This document shows, piece after piece, positions 57,911 to 64,000 of a DNA stretch of 64,000 nt. The position numbers were made by a program, and so were the translations under genes. This stretch comes from Hyphomicrobiales bacterium. GTDB taxonomy: Bacteria; Pseudomonadota; Alphaproteobacteria; Rhizobiales; Rhizobiaceae. Every line of letters starts with the position of its first letter. Within the stretch, counting starts at the first letter, position 1. The DNA lies in contig UCII01000018.1 in assembly GCA_900472485.1 (NCBI GenBank), positions 1 to 64,000 of the forward strand. The letters are read 5' to 3'. The notes beneath the pieces are model-generated. The model was not told the DNA's origin. It worked only from the letters and a program-made list of their open reading frames with translations, and made no database searches.

Positions 57911-59506
57911 TTATTCGGCGATATCGACGCCGTCGAAGCGGTGAACGCCAACCGGATCCTGATGATAGCCGGAGACATTCTTCGTCATCGGGACGAACTC
58001 TTCCGAATGGTCGATGGTCATCCAGGGTGCTTCGCGCTTGAAGACGACCTGAGCCTGTTCGTAGAGCTTGGTGCGCTCCTTGACATCAGCCGTCTGCTTG
58101 GCCTTCTTCACCAGATCGTCGAATTCCTTGTTGCACCACTGTGCACGGTTGTTGCCGCCGACAGCGTCACAGCCGAGCAGCGTGTCAAGGAAGTTGTCCG
58201 GGTCGCCGTTGTCACCGGTCCAGCCGAGGATGGCTGCGCCGTCACGGTCCTTGGCGGAAGAGAGCTTCAGGTACTGGGCCCAGTCATAGGTGACGATCTC
58301 GACCTTGACGCCGATCTTGGCAAGGTCCGCCTGCATCAGCTCGGCAGCGCGGCGGGCGTTCAGCATGTACGGGCGCGACACCGGCATCGCCCAGATCTTC
58401 ATGCTGAGATCCTTGACGCCGGCCTTTTCGAGCAGCTTCTTGGCTTCTTCCGGATTGAAGGCGTCGTCCTTGATGTCCTTGTTGTAGGACCACATGGTCG
58501 GCGGGATCGGGTTGGTCGCAACCTTACCGGAACCTTGGAAGACGGCGTCGACAATGGCCTGCTTGTTGACAGCCATGTTGATCGCCTTGCGCACTTCGAC
58601 CTTGTCGAACGGAGCGACCAGCGTGTTGTAGGCGAGGTAGGAGACGTTCAGGCCGGCCTGCTCAAGAACCTTGAGGTTCTTGTCGGCCTTGAGGTCCTTG
58701 ATATCGGCCGCATTCGGGTAAGGCATGATGTTGCACTCGCCCGACTTCAGCTTCTGCGCGCGGACGGAGGCGTCGGGCGTGATCGCGAAGACGAGATCGT
58801 CGATCTTTTCCTTGCCCTTGAAGTAGGTTTCGTTCGCCTTGTAGCGGATGACGGCATCCGGCTGATAGGCGACGAAGGCGAATGGACCGGTGCCGAGCGG
58901 CTGCTGGTTCATCTGTTCCATCTTCTTGTCGGCCTGCAGCTTGTCTGCATATTCCTTCGAGAGGATCGAGGCGAAGTCCATGGCAAGGTCAGCGAGGAAG
59001 GGAGCTTCCGGACGGTTCAGGACGAACTTGACAGTGAGGTCGTCAACCTTGTCGATCGACTTGATGAGCTTCGGGAAACCCATACCATCGGCATATTCAT
59101 AAGAGCCGCCGGCGACATACTTTGCCCAGGGGCTGTCCGTGCCCAGCTGACGGCTGATCGAGAAGATCACGTCATCGGCGTTAAAATCGCGCGTCGGCGT
59201 GAAATAGTCGTTCGTTTGGAACTTCACGCCCTTGCGGAGCTTGAAAGTGTATTCCTTGCCATCCGGAGACACGGTCCAGCTTTCCGCGAGACCCGGCTCG
59301 ATTTCGGTGCTGCCATGCTTAAATTCGACAAGGCGGCTATAGACTGTGCGCGACGCGGCGTCGAAAGTATTGCCTCCGGTGTAGAGACCCGGGTCAAAAC
59401 CTTCCGGCGAGCTTTCCGAGCAATAGACAAGCGTTTTTGACCAGGCGGACGTCGCCATGACCGAAGCCAAGGCTGTCACTGCCAGCAGGACAGAAATCTT
59501 TTTCAT
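57911..59506 (-). CDS. dppA: Dipeptide-binding protein DppA
   Basis: 531 residues, periplasmic solute-binding protein of family 5. Signal peptide KKISVLLAVTALASVMATSAWS. Seen: LVYCSESSPEGFDPGLYTGGNTFDAASRTVYSRLVEF, PGLAESWTVSPDGKEYTFKLRKGVKFQTND, and late GWTGDNGDPDNFLDTLLGCDAVGGNNRAQWCNKEFDDL. The EGFDP and DNGDPDNF motifs fit Dpp/heme-binding type proteins. ATG 59506 has GGGAAA; the frame to 59566 is not part of it. First gene of dppABCDF. Confidence 0.94.
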   Translation of the reverse strand: MKKISVLLAVTALASVMATSAWSKTLVYCSESSPEGFDPGLYTGGNTFDAASRTVYSRLVEFKHGSTEIEPGLAESWTVSPDGKEYTFKLRKGVKFQTNDYFTPTRDFNADDVIFSISRQLGTDSPWAKYVAGGSYEYADGMGFPKLIKSIDKVDDLTVKFVLNRPEAPFLADLAMDFASILSKEYADKLQADKKMEQMNQQPLGTGPFAFVAYQPDAVIRYKANETYFKGKEKIDDLVFAITPDASVRAQKLKSGECNIMPYPNAADIKDLKADKNLKVLEQAGLNVSYLAYNTLVAPFDKVEVRKAINMAVNKQAIVDAVFQGSGKVATNPIPPTMWSYNKDIKDDAFNPEEAKKLLEKAGVKDLSMKIWAMPVSRPYMLNARRAAELMQADLAKIGVKVEIVTYDWAQYLKLSSAKDRDGAAILGWTGDNGDPDNFLDTLLGCDAVGGNNRAQWCNKEFDDLVKKAKQTADVKERTKLYEQAQVVFKREAPWMTIDHSEEFVPMTKNVSGYHQDPVGVHRFDGVDIAE

Positions 59507-59847
59507 GATATCGTTTCCCAGATTTGTTATTCTTTTGAAGCCGTGGACACCACCAGAGGTTCCCATCCGGATCGCGCCGATGGAACTTTATTTTAAGTTT
59601 GAAAGCAACAAGCGCCGCCTAAAATTTTTCCAATTTCTAGAGTTTGGAAATTTTTGGATGAAAAAACCACTGGATTGATAATTTTCTGGCAAAAAACTGC
59701 ATGCTTTTAGTGGATTCGGAACGATTTGCCGTTTTCCTCTTTCAATCCGCCAACCGCCTATTGCCCGGATAGGAGGCAATACAAACGAAAATCCGCAGCT
59801 ACCGGCGGTAACTGCGGACCGAAACTGTTCGAATTTCAGACGACTGA
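59507..59847. other. AT-rich upstream region of dppA, 341 bases
   Basis: No gene seen. Much of it is AT-rich, unlike the rest of the window. It contains the imperfect inverted repeat at 59622-59655 and must hold the dppA promoter and the 3' end of rirA. Confidence 0.55.
59622..59655. promoter_or_regulatory. AT-rich inverted repeat upstream of dppA
   Basis: AAATTTTTCCAA against TTTGGAAATTTTT, about 10 bases apart, one mismatch or slip in the arms. About 120-150 bases before the dppA start, on the likely promoter. Regulator unknown. Confidence 0.45.
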
Positions 59848-60336
59848 TCAGGCGGCCGGGGCTGCGATCACCGGCTTCTTCGCGATCGCCTTGTGATCCT
59901 TATCGGTGAGGCCAAGGAGGAAATTGATCTGGGGGCGGGCCTTGACGAGGTCGTCGATGGAATATTCGGTCAGAACGTCGAAGAAGGCGTTGAGCGCCTT
60001 GCGCAACGCCGAGTTGAGGCCGCAGCTATCGACCAACGGGCATTCCACCACGCCGTCCTCGAAGCATTCCGCCATGGCGAAACTGTCTTCGGTGACGCGG
60101 ACGACGTCGAACAGGCTGATATCGGTCGCGGGTTTGCCAAGGCGTACGCCGCCATTACGGCCACGCACCGTTTCGACAAGCCCTGCCTTGGTCAACGGCT
60201 GCAGGATCTTGAAGAGGAACAGCTCGGACACGCTGTATGCCTTGGCTATTTCCGGAATTCGGCTCAGATGGCCTTCATTGGCGGCGCAATACATCAGCAT
60301 GCGCACTGCGTAATTGGTCTGCTTGGTCAAGCGCAT
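59848..60336 (-). CDS. rirA: RirA, rhizobial iron regulator (Rrf2 family)
   Basis: 162 residues. Start MRLTKQTNYAVRMLMYCAAN, then SRIPEIAKAYSVSELFLFKILQPLTKAGLVETVRGRNGGVRLGKP (winged helix) and AECFEDGVVECPLVDSCGLNSALRKALNAFF. Cys91, Cys99 and Cys105 are the three ligands of the 4Fe-4S sensor known in RirA. It represses iron uptake genes when iron is sufficient. ATG 60336 has AGGAGAT. The downstream dppABCDF order with rirA is, from memory, conserved in rhizobia. An upstream palindrome (60413-60429) may be its operator. Confidence 0.96.
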   Translation of the reverse strand: MRLTKQTNYAVRMLMYCAANEGHLSRIPEIAKAYSVSELFLFKILQPLTKAGLVETVRGRNGGVRLGKPATDISLFDVVRVTEDSFAMAECFEDGVVECPLVDSCGLNSALRKALNAFFDVLTEYSIDDLVKARPQINFLLGLTDKDHKAIAKKPVIAAPAA

Positions 60337-60412
60337 GCCGATCTCCTGGAATCGAGGCTGCTTAGGGGCTGATCCCGTATATAGTGGCTTTCTTAGTTTT
60401 GAACAATTCCAA

Positions 60413-60429
60413 AATATGAAATTCATATT
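60413..60429. promoter_or_regulatory. Palindrome upstream of rirA
   Basis: AATATGAA-A-TTCATATT is a perfect palindrome 77 bases upstream of the rirA start. A second, imperfect one (TTTTGAA...TTCCAAAA) is 60398-60414. These could be iron-linked (RirA or Irr) sites. They do not match the TGA-N9-TCA form I know for IRO boxes exactly. Confidence 0.5.
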
Positions 60430-60490
60430 CAGCTTATTTAGAAAGCCGGCCGTCCAGCCCGTGCCGATCTCCAACCGGCCATGTCCAAAC

Positions 60491-60838
60491 TTATGGCACG
60501 GAAATCCAGACCGCCATTTCGCAGCCGCCCGGCTCACGGAAATGGAACCGACGACCGCCAGGAAAATCGAAAGCCGGACGGGTGATGACGCCGCCGGCAA
60601 ATTCGATAGCGCGCTGGGCGGCTTCCAGATCGGTGGTGCGCACGACGGGCAACGGCGTTCCGGCCGCCTCTCCTGCATCGCCATCTATGCCGGCATCTAT
60701 TCCGGCCGCCTCGATGACATGGTAGGTCGGTCCATAGCTGACAAAGCTCCAGTCGAAGGCTTCTTCGAAGAAGCGGCGGGTCTTCAGGCCGTCTTTCGAC
60801 GGAAATTCGAGATAGTCGATCTGATAGGTCACGGCCAT
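60491..60838 (-). CDS. VOC-family (glyoxalase-like) protein
   Basis: 115 residues: VTYQIDYLEFPSKDGLKTRRFFEEAFDWSFVSYGPTYHVIEA, GTPLPVVRTTDLEAAQRAIEFAGGVITRPAFDFPGGRRFHFREPGGCEMAVWIS. The late FHFREPGGCEMAV segment carries the conserved metal-site Glu. Cytosolic. The exact substrate is unknown. ATG 60838 was chosen over the 60895 start because it begins the fold. It sits 154 bases upstream of rirA. Confidence 0.88.
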   Translation of the reverse strand: MAVTYQIDYLEFPSKDGLKTRRFFEEAFDWSFVSYGPTYHVIEAAGIDAGIDGDAGEAAGTPLPVVRTTDLEAAQRAIEFAGGVITRPAFDFPGGRRFHFREPGGCEMAVWISVP

Positions 60839-60920
60839 CGCGCGGCCCTCCCGTTGTTCTTGTTTTGTTCTAAATGAAAACAGCGGCCCTGACAAGATGA
60901 CTCCATCGAAAACAAACGCA

Positions 60921-60958
60921 ATAAAAAAGCCGCCGTCCGAACGGTGTCGGACGGCGGC
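60921..60958 (-). terminator. Strong terminator after mmsA
   Basis: Read on the minus strand: GCCGCCGTCCGA...TCGGACGGCGGC hairpin followed by TTTTTTATT. About 25 bases past the mmsA stop. Confidence 0.94.
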
Positions 60959-60983
60959 CGATACAAGCCAATGATTACGATGC

Positions 60984-62480
60984 TTACTTCATCGTCGGCA
61001 TGACGAATTCCGCATCGTCCTTAATGCCGGACGGCCAGCGAGCGGTGATCGTCTTGGTGCGCGTCCAGAACTTGATCGAGTCCGTGCCATGCTGGTTAAG
61101 ATCGCCGAAGCTCGAGGCCTTCCAGCCGCCGAAGGAGTGGTAGGCGAGCGGAACCGGGATCGGAACGTTGACGCCGATCATGCCGATGTTGATGCGTGAA
61201 GCGAAATCGCGGGCCGCATCGCCGTCACGGGTGTAGATGGCGACGCCGTTGCCGTATTCGTGCTTCATCGGCAGGTCGAGAGCCTCTTCGTAGTTCTTGG
61301 CACGGACGACCGAGAGGACCGGTCCGAAGATTTCGGTCTTGTAGATGTCCATGTCGGGCTTGACATGGTCGAACAGCGTGCCGCCGACGAAATAGCCGTC
61401 CTCATAGCCCTGCAGCTTGAAGCCGCGGCCGTCCACAACGAGCTTGGCGCCTTCTTCCACACCGCGATCGATCAAGCCGTTCACGCGATTATAGGCATCC
61501 TTGGTGACGAGCGGGCCCAAGTCGGCCTTCTCATCGGTGTAGGGGCCGATGCGCAGGGATTCGATCTTCGGAACCAACTTTTCAACGAGACGGTTGGCGG
61601 TCTCCTCGCCCACCGGGACGGCGACCGATACCGCCATGCAGCGCTCGCCGGCCGAGCCGTAGCCGGCGCCCATCAGCGCGTTGACGGCCTGGTCCATATC
61701 GGCGTCGGGCATGATGATCATGTGGTTCTTGGCGCCGCCGAAGCACTGAGCGCGCTTGCCGTTCATCGCGGCCGTGCCATAGACGTATCGGGCGATCGGC
61801 GTGGAGCCGACGAAGGAAACGGCAGCGATATCCGGATCCGTCAGGATGGCGTCGACGGCAGCCTTGTCGCCATTGACGACGTTGAGGATGCCGGCAGGCA
61901 GGCCGGCTTCGATCAGGAGTTCGGCCAGGCGGAGCGGCACGGACGGATCGCGCTCGGATGGTTTCAAGATAAAGGCGTTGCCGCAGGCGATGGCCGGCGC
62001 GAACATCCACATCGGGATCATGGCGGGGAAGTTGAACGGCGTGATGCCGGCGCCGACGCCGACTGCCTGGCGGATGGAATACATGTCGATCGCCGGGCCG
62101 GCGCCTTCGGTGAACTCGCCCTTCTGCAGGTGAGGAATGCCGCAGACAAATTCGCAGACTTCGAGGCCGCGGATGATATCGCCCTTGGAATCCTCGACCG
62201 TCTTGCCGTGCTCCTTGGAAAGAAGCGTCGCCAGCTCATCCATGTTCTGGTTCAGAAGCTCGACGAACTTGAAGAAGACGCGGGCGCGGCGCTGCGGATT
62301 GGTGGCGGCCCATTTCGGCTGCGCAGCCTTGGCATTTTCGACGGCTGCGCGCAGTTCGTCGACGCTCGCGAGCGCGACGGTCGCCTGCACTTCGCCGGTT
62401 GCCGGATTATAGACATTGCTCGTGCGTCCGCTCGTGCCGGCGACGTGCTTGCCGCCGATGAAATGACCGATCTCACGCAT
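60984..62480 (-). CDS. mmsA: CoA-acylating methylmalonate-semialdehyde dehydrogenase
   Basis: 498 residues of the aldehyde dehydrogenase family. Oxidises (methyl)malonate semialdehyde to propionyl- or acetyl-CoA in valine and myo-inositol breakdown (also called iolA in rhizobia). Seen: GHFIGGKHVAGTSGRTSNVYNPATGEV, ITPFNFPAMIPMWMFAPAIACGNAFILKPSERDPS, AAVSFVGSTPIARYVY and the Cys in GYGSAGERCMAVSVAVPVG, then IFGPVLSVVRA and FGGWKASSFGDLNQHGTDSIKFWTRTKTITARW. ATG 62480 has AGGAGGT. LysR gene divergent upstream. Confidence 0.95.
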   Translation of the reverse strand: MREIGHFIGGKHVAGTSGRTSNVYNPATGEVQATVALASVDELRAAVENAKAAQPKWAATNPQRRARVFFKFVELLNQNMDELATLLSKEHGKTVEDSKGDIIRGLEVCEFVCGIPHLQKGEFTEGAGPAIDMYSIRQAVGVGAGITPFNFPAMIPMWMFAPAIACGNAFILKPSERDPSVPLRLAELLIEAGLPAGILNVVNGDKAAVDAILTDPDIAAVSFVGSTPIARYVYGTAAMNGKRAQCFGGAKNHMIIMPDADMDQAVNALMGAGYGSAGERCMAVSVAVPVGEETANRLVEKLVPKIESLRIGPYTDEKADLGPLVTKDAYNRVNGLIDRGVEEGAKLVVDGRGFKLQGYEDGYFVGGTLFDHVKPDMDIYKTEIFGPVLSVVRAKNYEEALDLPMKHEYGNGVAIYTRDGDAARDFASRINIGMIGVNVPIPVPLAYHSFGGWKASSFGDLNQHGTDSIKFWTRTKTITARWPSGIKDDAEFVMPTMK

Positions 62481-62527
62481 GGATGTACCTCCTCGTTTTC
62501 TTGGATGCTGACAGGATGGCACTTCAA

Positions 62528-62570
62528 TTTGCACAAATCAATGAGCTGCTATAAGCAACCGTTGTGCAAA
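62528..62570. promoter_or_regulatory. Inverted repeat in the mmsA/LysR gap
   Basis: TTTGCACAA (62528-62536) and TTGTGCAAA (62562-62570) are exact inverted copies 25 bases apart, between the divergent mmsA and LysR starts. The likely LysR binding site. Confidence 0.65.
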
Positions 62571-62585
62571 AATTAAAGCCCGAAA

Positions 62586-62631
62586 GCATGTCGCGCAAAA
62601 GTGTATAGCGGTTTTTGCGATAACGACATGC
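62586..62631. repeat. Palindromic intergenic element in the mmsA/LysR gap
   Basis: GCATGTCG-CGCAAAA on the left and TTTTGCG-ATAA-CGACATGC on the right form a composite inverted repeat. I recall this as a common Rhizobium/Agrobacterium intergenic motif. Confidence 0.65.
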
Positions 62632-62671
62632 GGAAGACCACAGGATTTAAAGTGCAAGAGAGGATATGCTG

Positions 62672-63553
62672 ATGGATTGGGATGACGTCCGCATGTTTCT
62701 GGCCGTGGCGCGCACGGGCCAGATCCTGGCTGCTTCGAAACGGCTGGGCGTCAACCACGCCACCCTTTCCCGCCGCGTGACGACGCTGGAGGAACGACTG
62801 AAGACGCGGTTACTCGTGCGCCGCACCAATGGCTGCGACCTGACGGCGGAAGGAGAGATCTTCCTGCACGCGGCAGAGCGCATGGAAACGGAGATGCTGC
62901 GCGCACAAGCCAGCGTCGGTCATCTCGACAGCGCGATCACAGGCACGGTTCGCATCGGCGCGCCCGACGGCTTCGGGGTTTCCTTTCTCGCGCCACGGCT
63001 CGGGCGGCTGATCGCCCGCTATCCTGAGCTGCGCATTCAGCTCGTACCCGTTCCCCGCTCCTTTTCACTGTCGCAGCGCGAGGCCGATATCGCCATCACG
63101 CTCGAACGCCCGGAACAGGGCCGTTTGGTCTCCTCGAAGCTGACAGATTACACGCTTGGACTTTATGCCTCGAAAGCCTATTTGGAGCAGGCGGGATTGC
63201 CCGACAGCGTCGAGGCGCTGAAGCTGCATCCGCGTGTCGGCTATGTCGAGGACCTGATCTTTACGGCTTCGCTCAATTTTTCCGGCGAGATCATGCGCAG
63301 CTGGGATGCCTCCTTCGAGATCTCCACCGCCATCGGCCAGACGGAAGCGGTTCGCTCCGGCGCCGGCATCGGCATCCTGCATGATTACATCGCCAGGCAG
63401 TTTCCGGAGCTGACGCGCATCCTGCCCGATATGTCCATTAGGCGCGCCTATTGGACGACCTATCATGAAAGTGCCCGCGACCTAGTGCGTGTGCGCACCG
63501 TCGCGGACTTCCTGCAGGAGCTGGTCAGCGAAGAGCGGCGGATCTTCCTGTAA
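62672..63553 (+). CDS. LysR-family regulator, divergent from mmsA
   Basis: 293 residues. Winged helix: MDWDDVRMFLAVARTGQILAASKRLGVNHATLSRRVTTLEERLKTRLL. Effector: VRIGAPDGFGVSFLAPRLGRLIARYP, READIAITLERPEQGR and GIGILHDYIARQFPEL. Start ATG 62672 has GAGAGGA nine bases upstream. The inverted repeat in the shared gap is its probable site; its effector is not obvious. Confidence 0.92.
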   Translation: MDWDDVRMFLAVARTGQILAASKRLGVNHATLSRRVTTLEERLKTRLLVRRTNGCDLTAEGEIFLHAAERMETEMLRAQASVGHLDSAITGTVRIGAPDGFGVSFLAPRLGRLIARYPELRIQLVPVPRSFSLSQREADIAITLERPEQGRLVSSKLTDYTLGLYASKAYLEQAGLPDSVEALKLHPRVGYVEDLIFTASLNFSGEIMRSWDASFEISTAIGQTEAVRSGAGIGILHDYIARQFPELTRILPDMSIRRAYWTTYHESARDLVRVRTVADFLQELVSEERRIFL

Positions 63554-63593
63554 AATGATGCCGATGAATGCGCCTCCTGCTCACAGGCAGAGG

Positions 63594-63800
63594 TCACGGC
63601 ATCAAGCTGCACCACCATGACGGCGCATGCGGCGGCTGAGCCTCCGCATGCTTCGGCGGCTCTTCATTCTCATCCGGATTGGGAACGGGAACTTCATCCG
63701 GCAGCCTGTCCGGATCCGGCTCCTCGACGGGCGGCTTCGGCATCCAGCCTGGCTCTGGCATCGGAGGCGTATCAGGGATCGGCTCGTTCGGTACAGACAT
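63594..63800 (-). CDS. Proline-rich small protein
   Basis: 68 residues, about a third proline: SVPNEPIPDTPPMPEPGWMPKPPVEEPDPDRLPDEVPVPNPDENEEPPKHAEAQPPHAPSWWCSLMP. Acidic, no signal, likely disordered. The AAAGGAG before ATG 63800 is excellent, and the longer open frame to 63932 is not needed. From memory similar small proteins occur in Rhizobium. Function unknown. Confidence 0.7.
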   Translation of the reverse strand: MSVPNEPIPDTPPMPEPGWMPKPPVEEPDPDRLPDEVPVPNPDENEEPPKHAEAQPPHAPSWWCSLMP

Positions 63801-63991
63801 GTCCGCTCCTTTCGTCTCGTTGCCGATAGAGACACAACGACGAGCGATGCGGACGGTTCCAAGATATTTCGGCATGCGGCCCGGCATTCGTGACATGGCG
63901 CGGTCTGCCACTTCTAGCCGTTCGTCCCTCACTGCTGGACAAAGACCCGACGAAGCCTAGTATTTTAGATAGCGATCAGGGAGCCAGGACG

Positions 63992-64000
63992 ATGAGCGAC
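63992..64000 (+). CDS. Possible start of another gene (window edge)
   Basis: ATGAGCGAC at the edge after CCAGGACG suggests a new plus-strand frame beginning MSD. Only nine bases are visible, so it is a guess. Confidence 0.25.

Noticed and set aside
57941..59440. 499-codon plus-strand frame opposite dppA
   Set aside because: Antisense of a solute-binding protein with signal peptide and family motifs; no motif in the antisense translation.
60401..60420. Exact IRO box (TGA-N9-TCA) upstream of rirA
   Set aside because: TGA occurs but the matching TCA at nine bases does not; only the palindromes are reported.
61260..62576. 438-codon plus-strand frame opposite mmsA
   Set aside because: Antisense shadow; Asp/Gly/Val-rich random-like composition.
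1..64000. tRNA, rRNA, CRISPR array, prophage
   Set aside because: No clover-leaf, rRNA-like stretch, regularly spaced repeat or phage gene could be recognised by reading the spacers; a tRNA scan was not possible.

Overview
The window is a 64 kb piece of a high-GC alphaproteobacterial chromosome. Protein content points to the Rhizobium group (Rhizobium/Agrobacterium-like): a RirA iron regulator with its three cluster cysteines next to a dpp operon, the short-form HisG with HisZ, an LpxQ-like outer-membrane protein, a plant/alphaproteobacterial type glutamate-cysteine ligase, YkuD L,D-transpeptidases, and the long palindromic intergenic repeats typical of rhizobia. Coding density is high. I see no rRNA, tRNA, CRISPR array, insertion sequence, phage or plasmid-transfer gene, so this reads as stable chromosome with a few accessory insertions. 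It is, however, rich in regulators: six LysR proteins, one TetR, one Rrf2 and one ECF sigma/anti-sigma pair.

Layout. 1-2.9 kb: groEL 3' end, an orphan PAS-like ORF, a YfcG-type GST and a DoxX protein. 2.9-6.2 kb: hisS-hisZ-hisG with ATGA overlaps. 6.4-6.9 kb: a RelB/RelE-type toxin-antitoxin pair. 7-7.8 kb: two small Met/His-rich exported proteins, one DUF305. 7.8-12.2 kb: two LysR genes with divergent YciI and quinone-oxidoreductase genes, then an aldo/keto reductase. 12.5-14.4 kb: HAD hydrolase, exported protein, tag. 14.7-17.8 kb: tandem L,D-transpeptidases, the LpxQ-like barrel and a DUF6881-like protein. 17.9-23.6 kb: glcDEF with a divergent LysR and a macrodomain gene. 23.7-25.9 kb: a non-canonical adenosylhomocysteinase-like gene behind a LysR gene. 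26.1-35.6 kb: Nudix hydrolase, Pit transporter, rsmE, LysE exporter, gshA, DUF937 protein, aldo/keto reductase, ABC-F ATPase and a dienelactone-hydrolase relative. 35.8-40.3 kb: DUF1127/LysR, TetR, dienelactone hydrolase, MAPEG and a membrane protein. 40.3-48 kb: guaB, a cyanobacterial-looking plsY, an MBL hydrolase, an MFS efflux pump, and gppA-rlmE. 48-50 kb: ECF sigma, anti-sigma and a secreted TPR protein. 50.2-53.7 kb: a type III polyketide synthase coupled to an isoprenylcysteine-methyltransferase-like gene, a DadA-like oxidase and gntK. 53.9-62.5 kb: dppABCDF, rirA, a VOC protein and mmsA. 62.7-64 kb: LysR, a proline-rich small protein, and the start of another gene.

The strongest candidates for under-described biology are the type III PKS/methyltransferase pair (50219-51768), the adenosylhomocysteinase-like gene with its palindromic upstream region and a tiny ORF with a perfect Shine-Dalgarno (23652-25851), the foreign-looking PlsY (42059-42739), and several large palindromic intergenic elements (19218-19377, 39633-39741, 53745-53886, 62528-62631). 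Family calls come from reading translated motifs only; no database search was possible.
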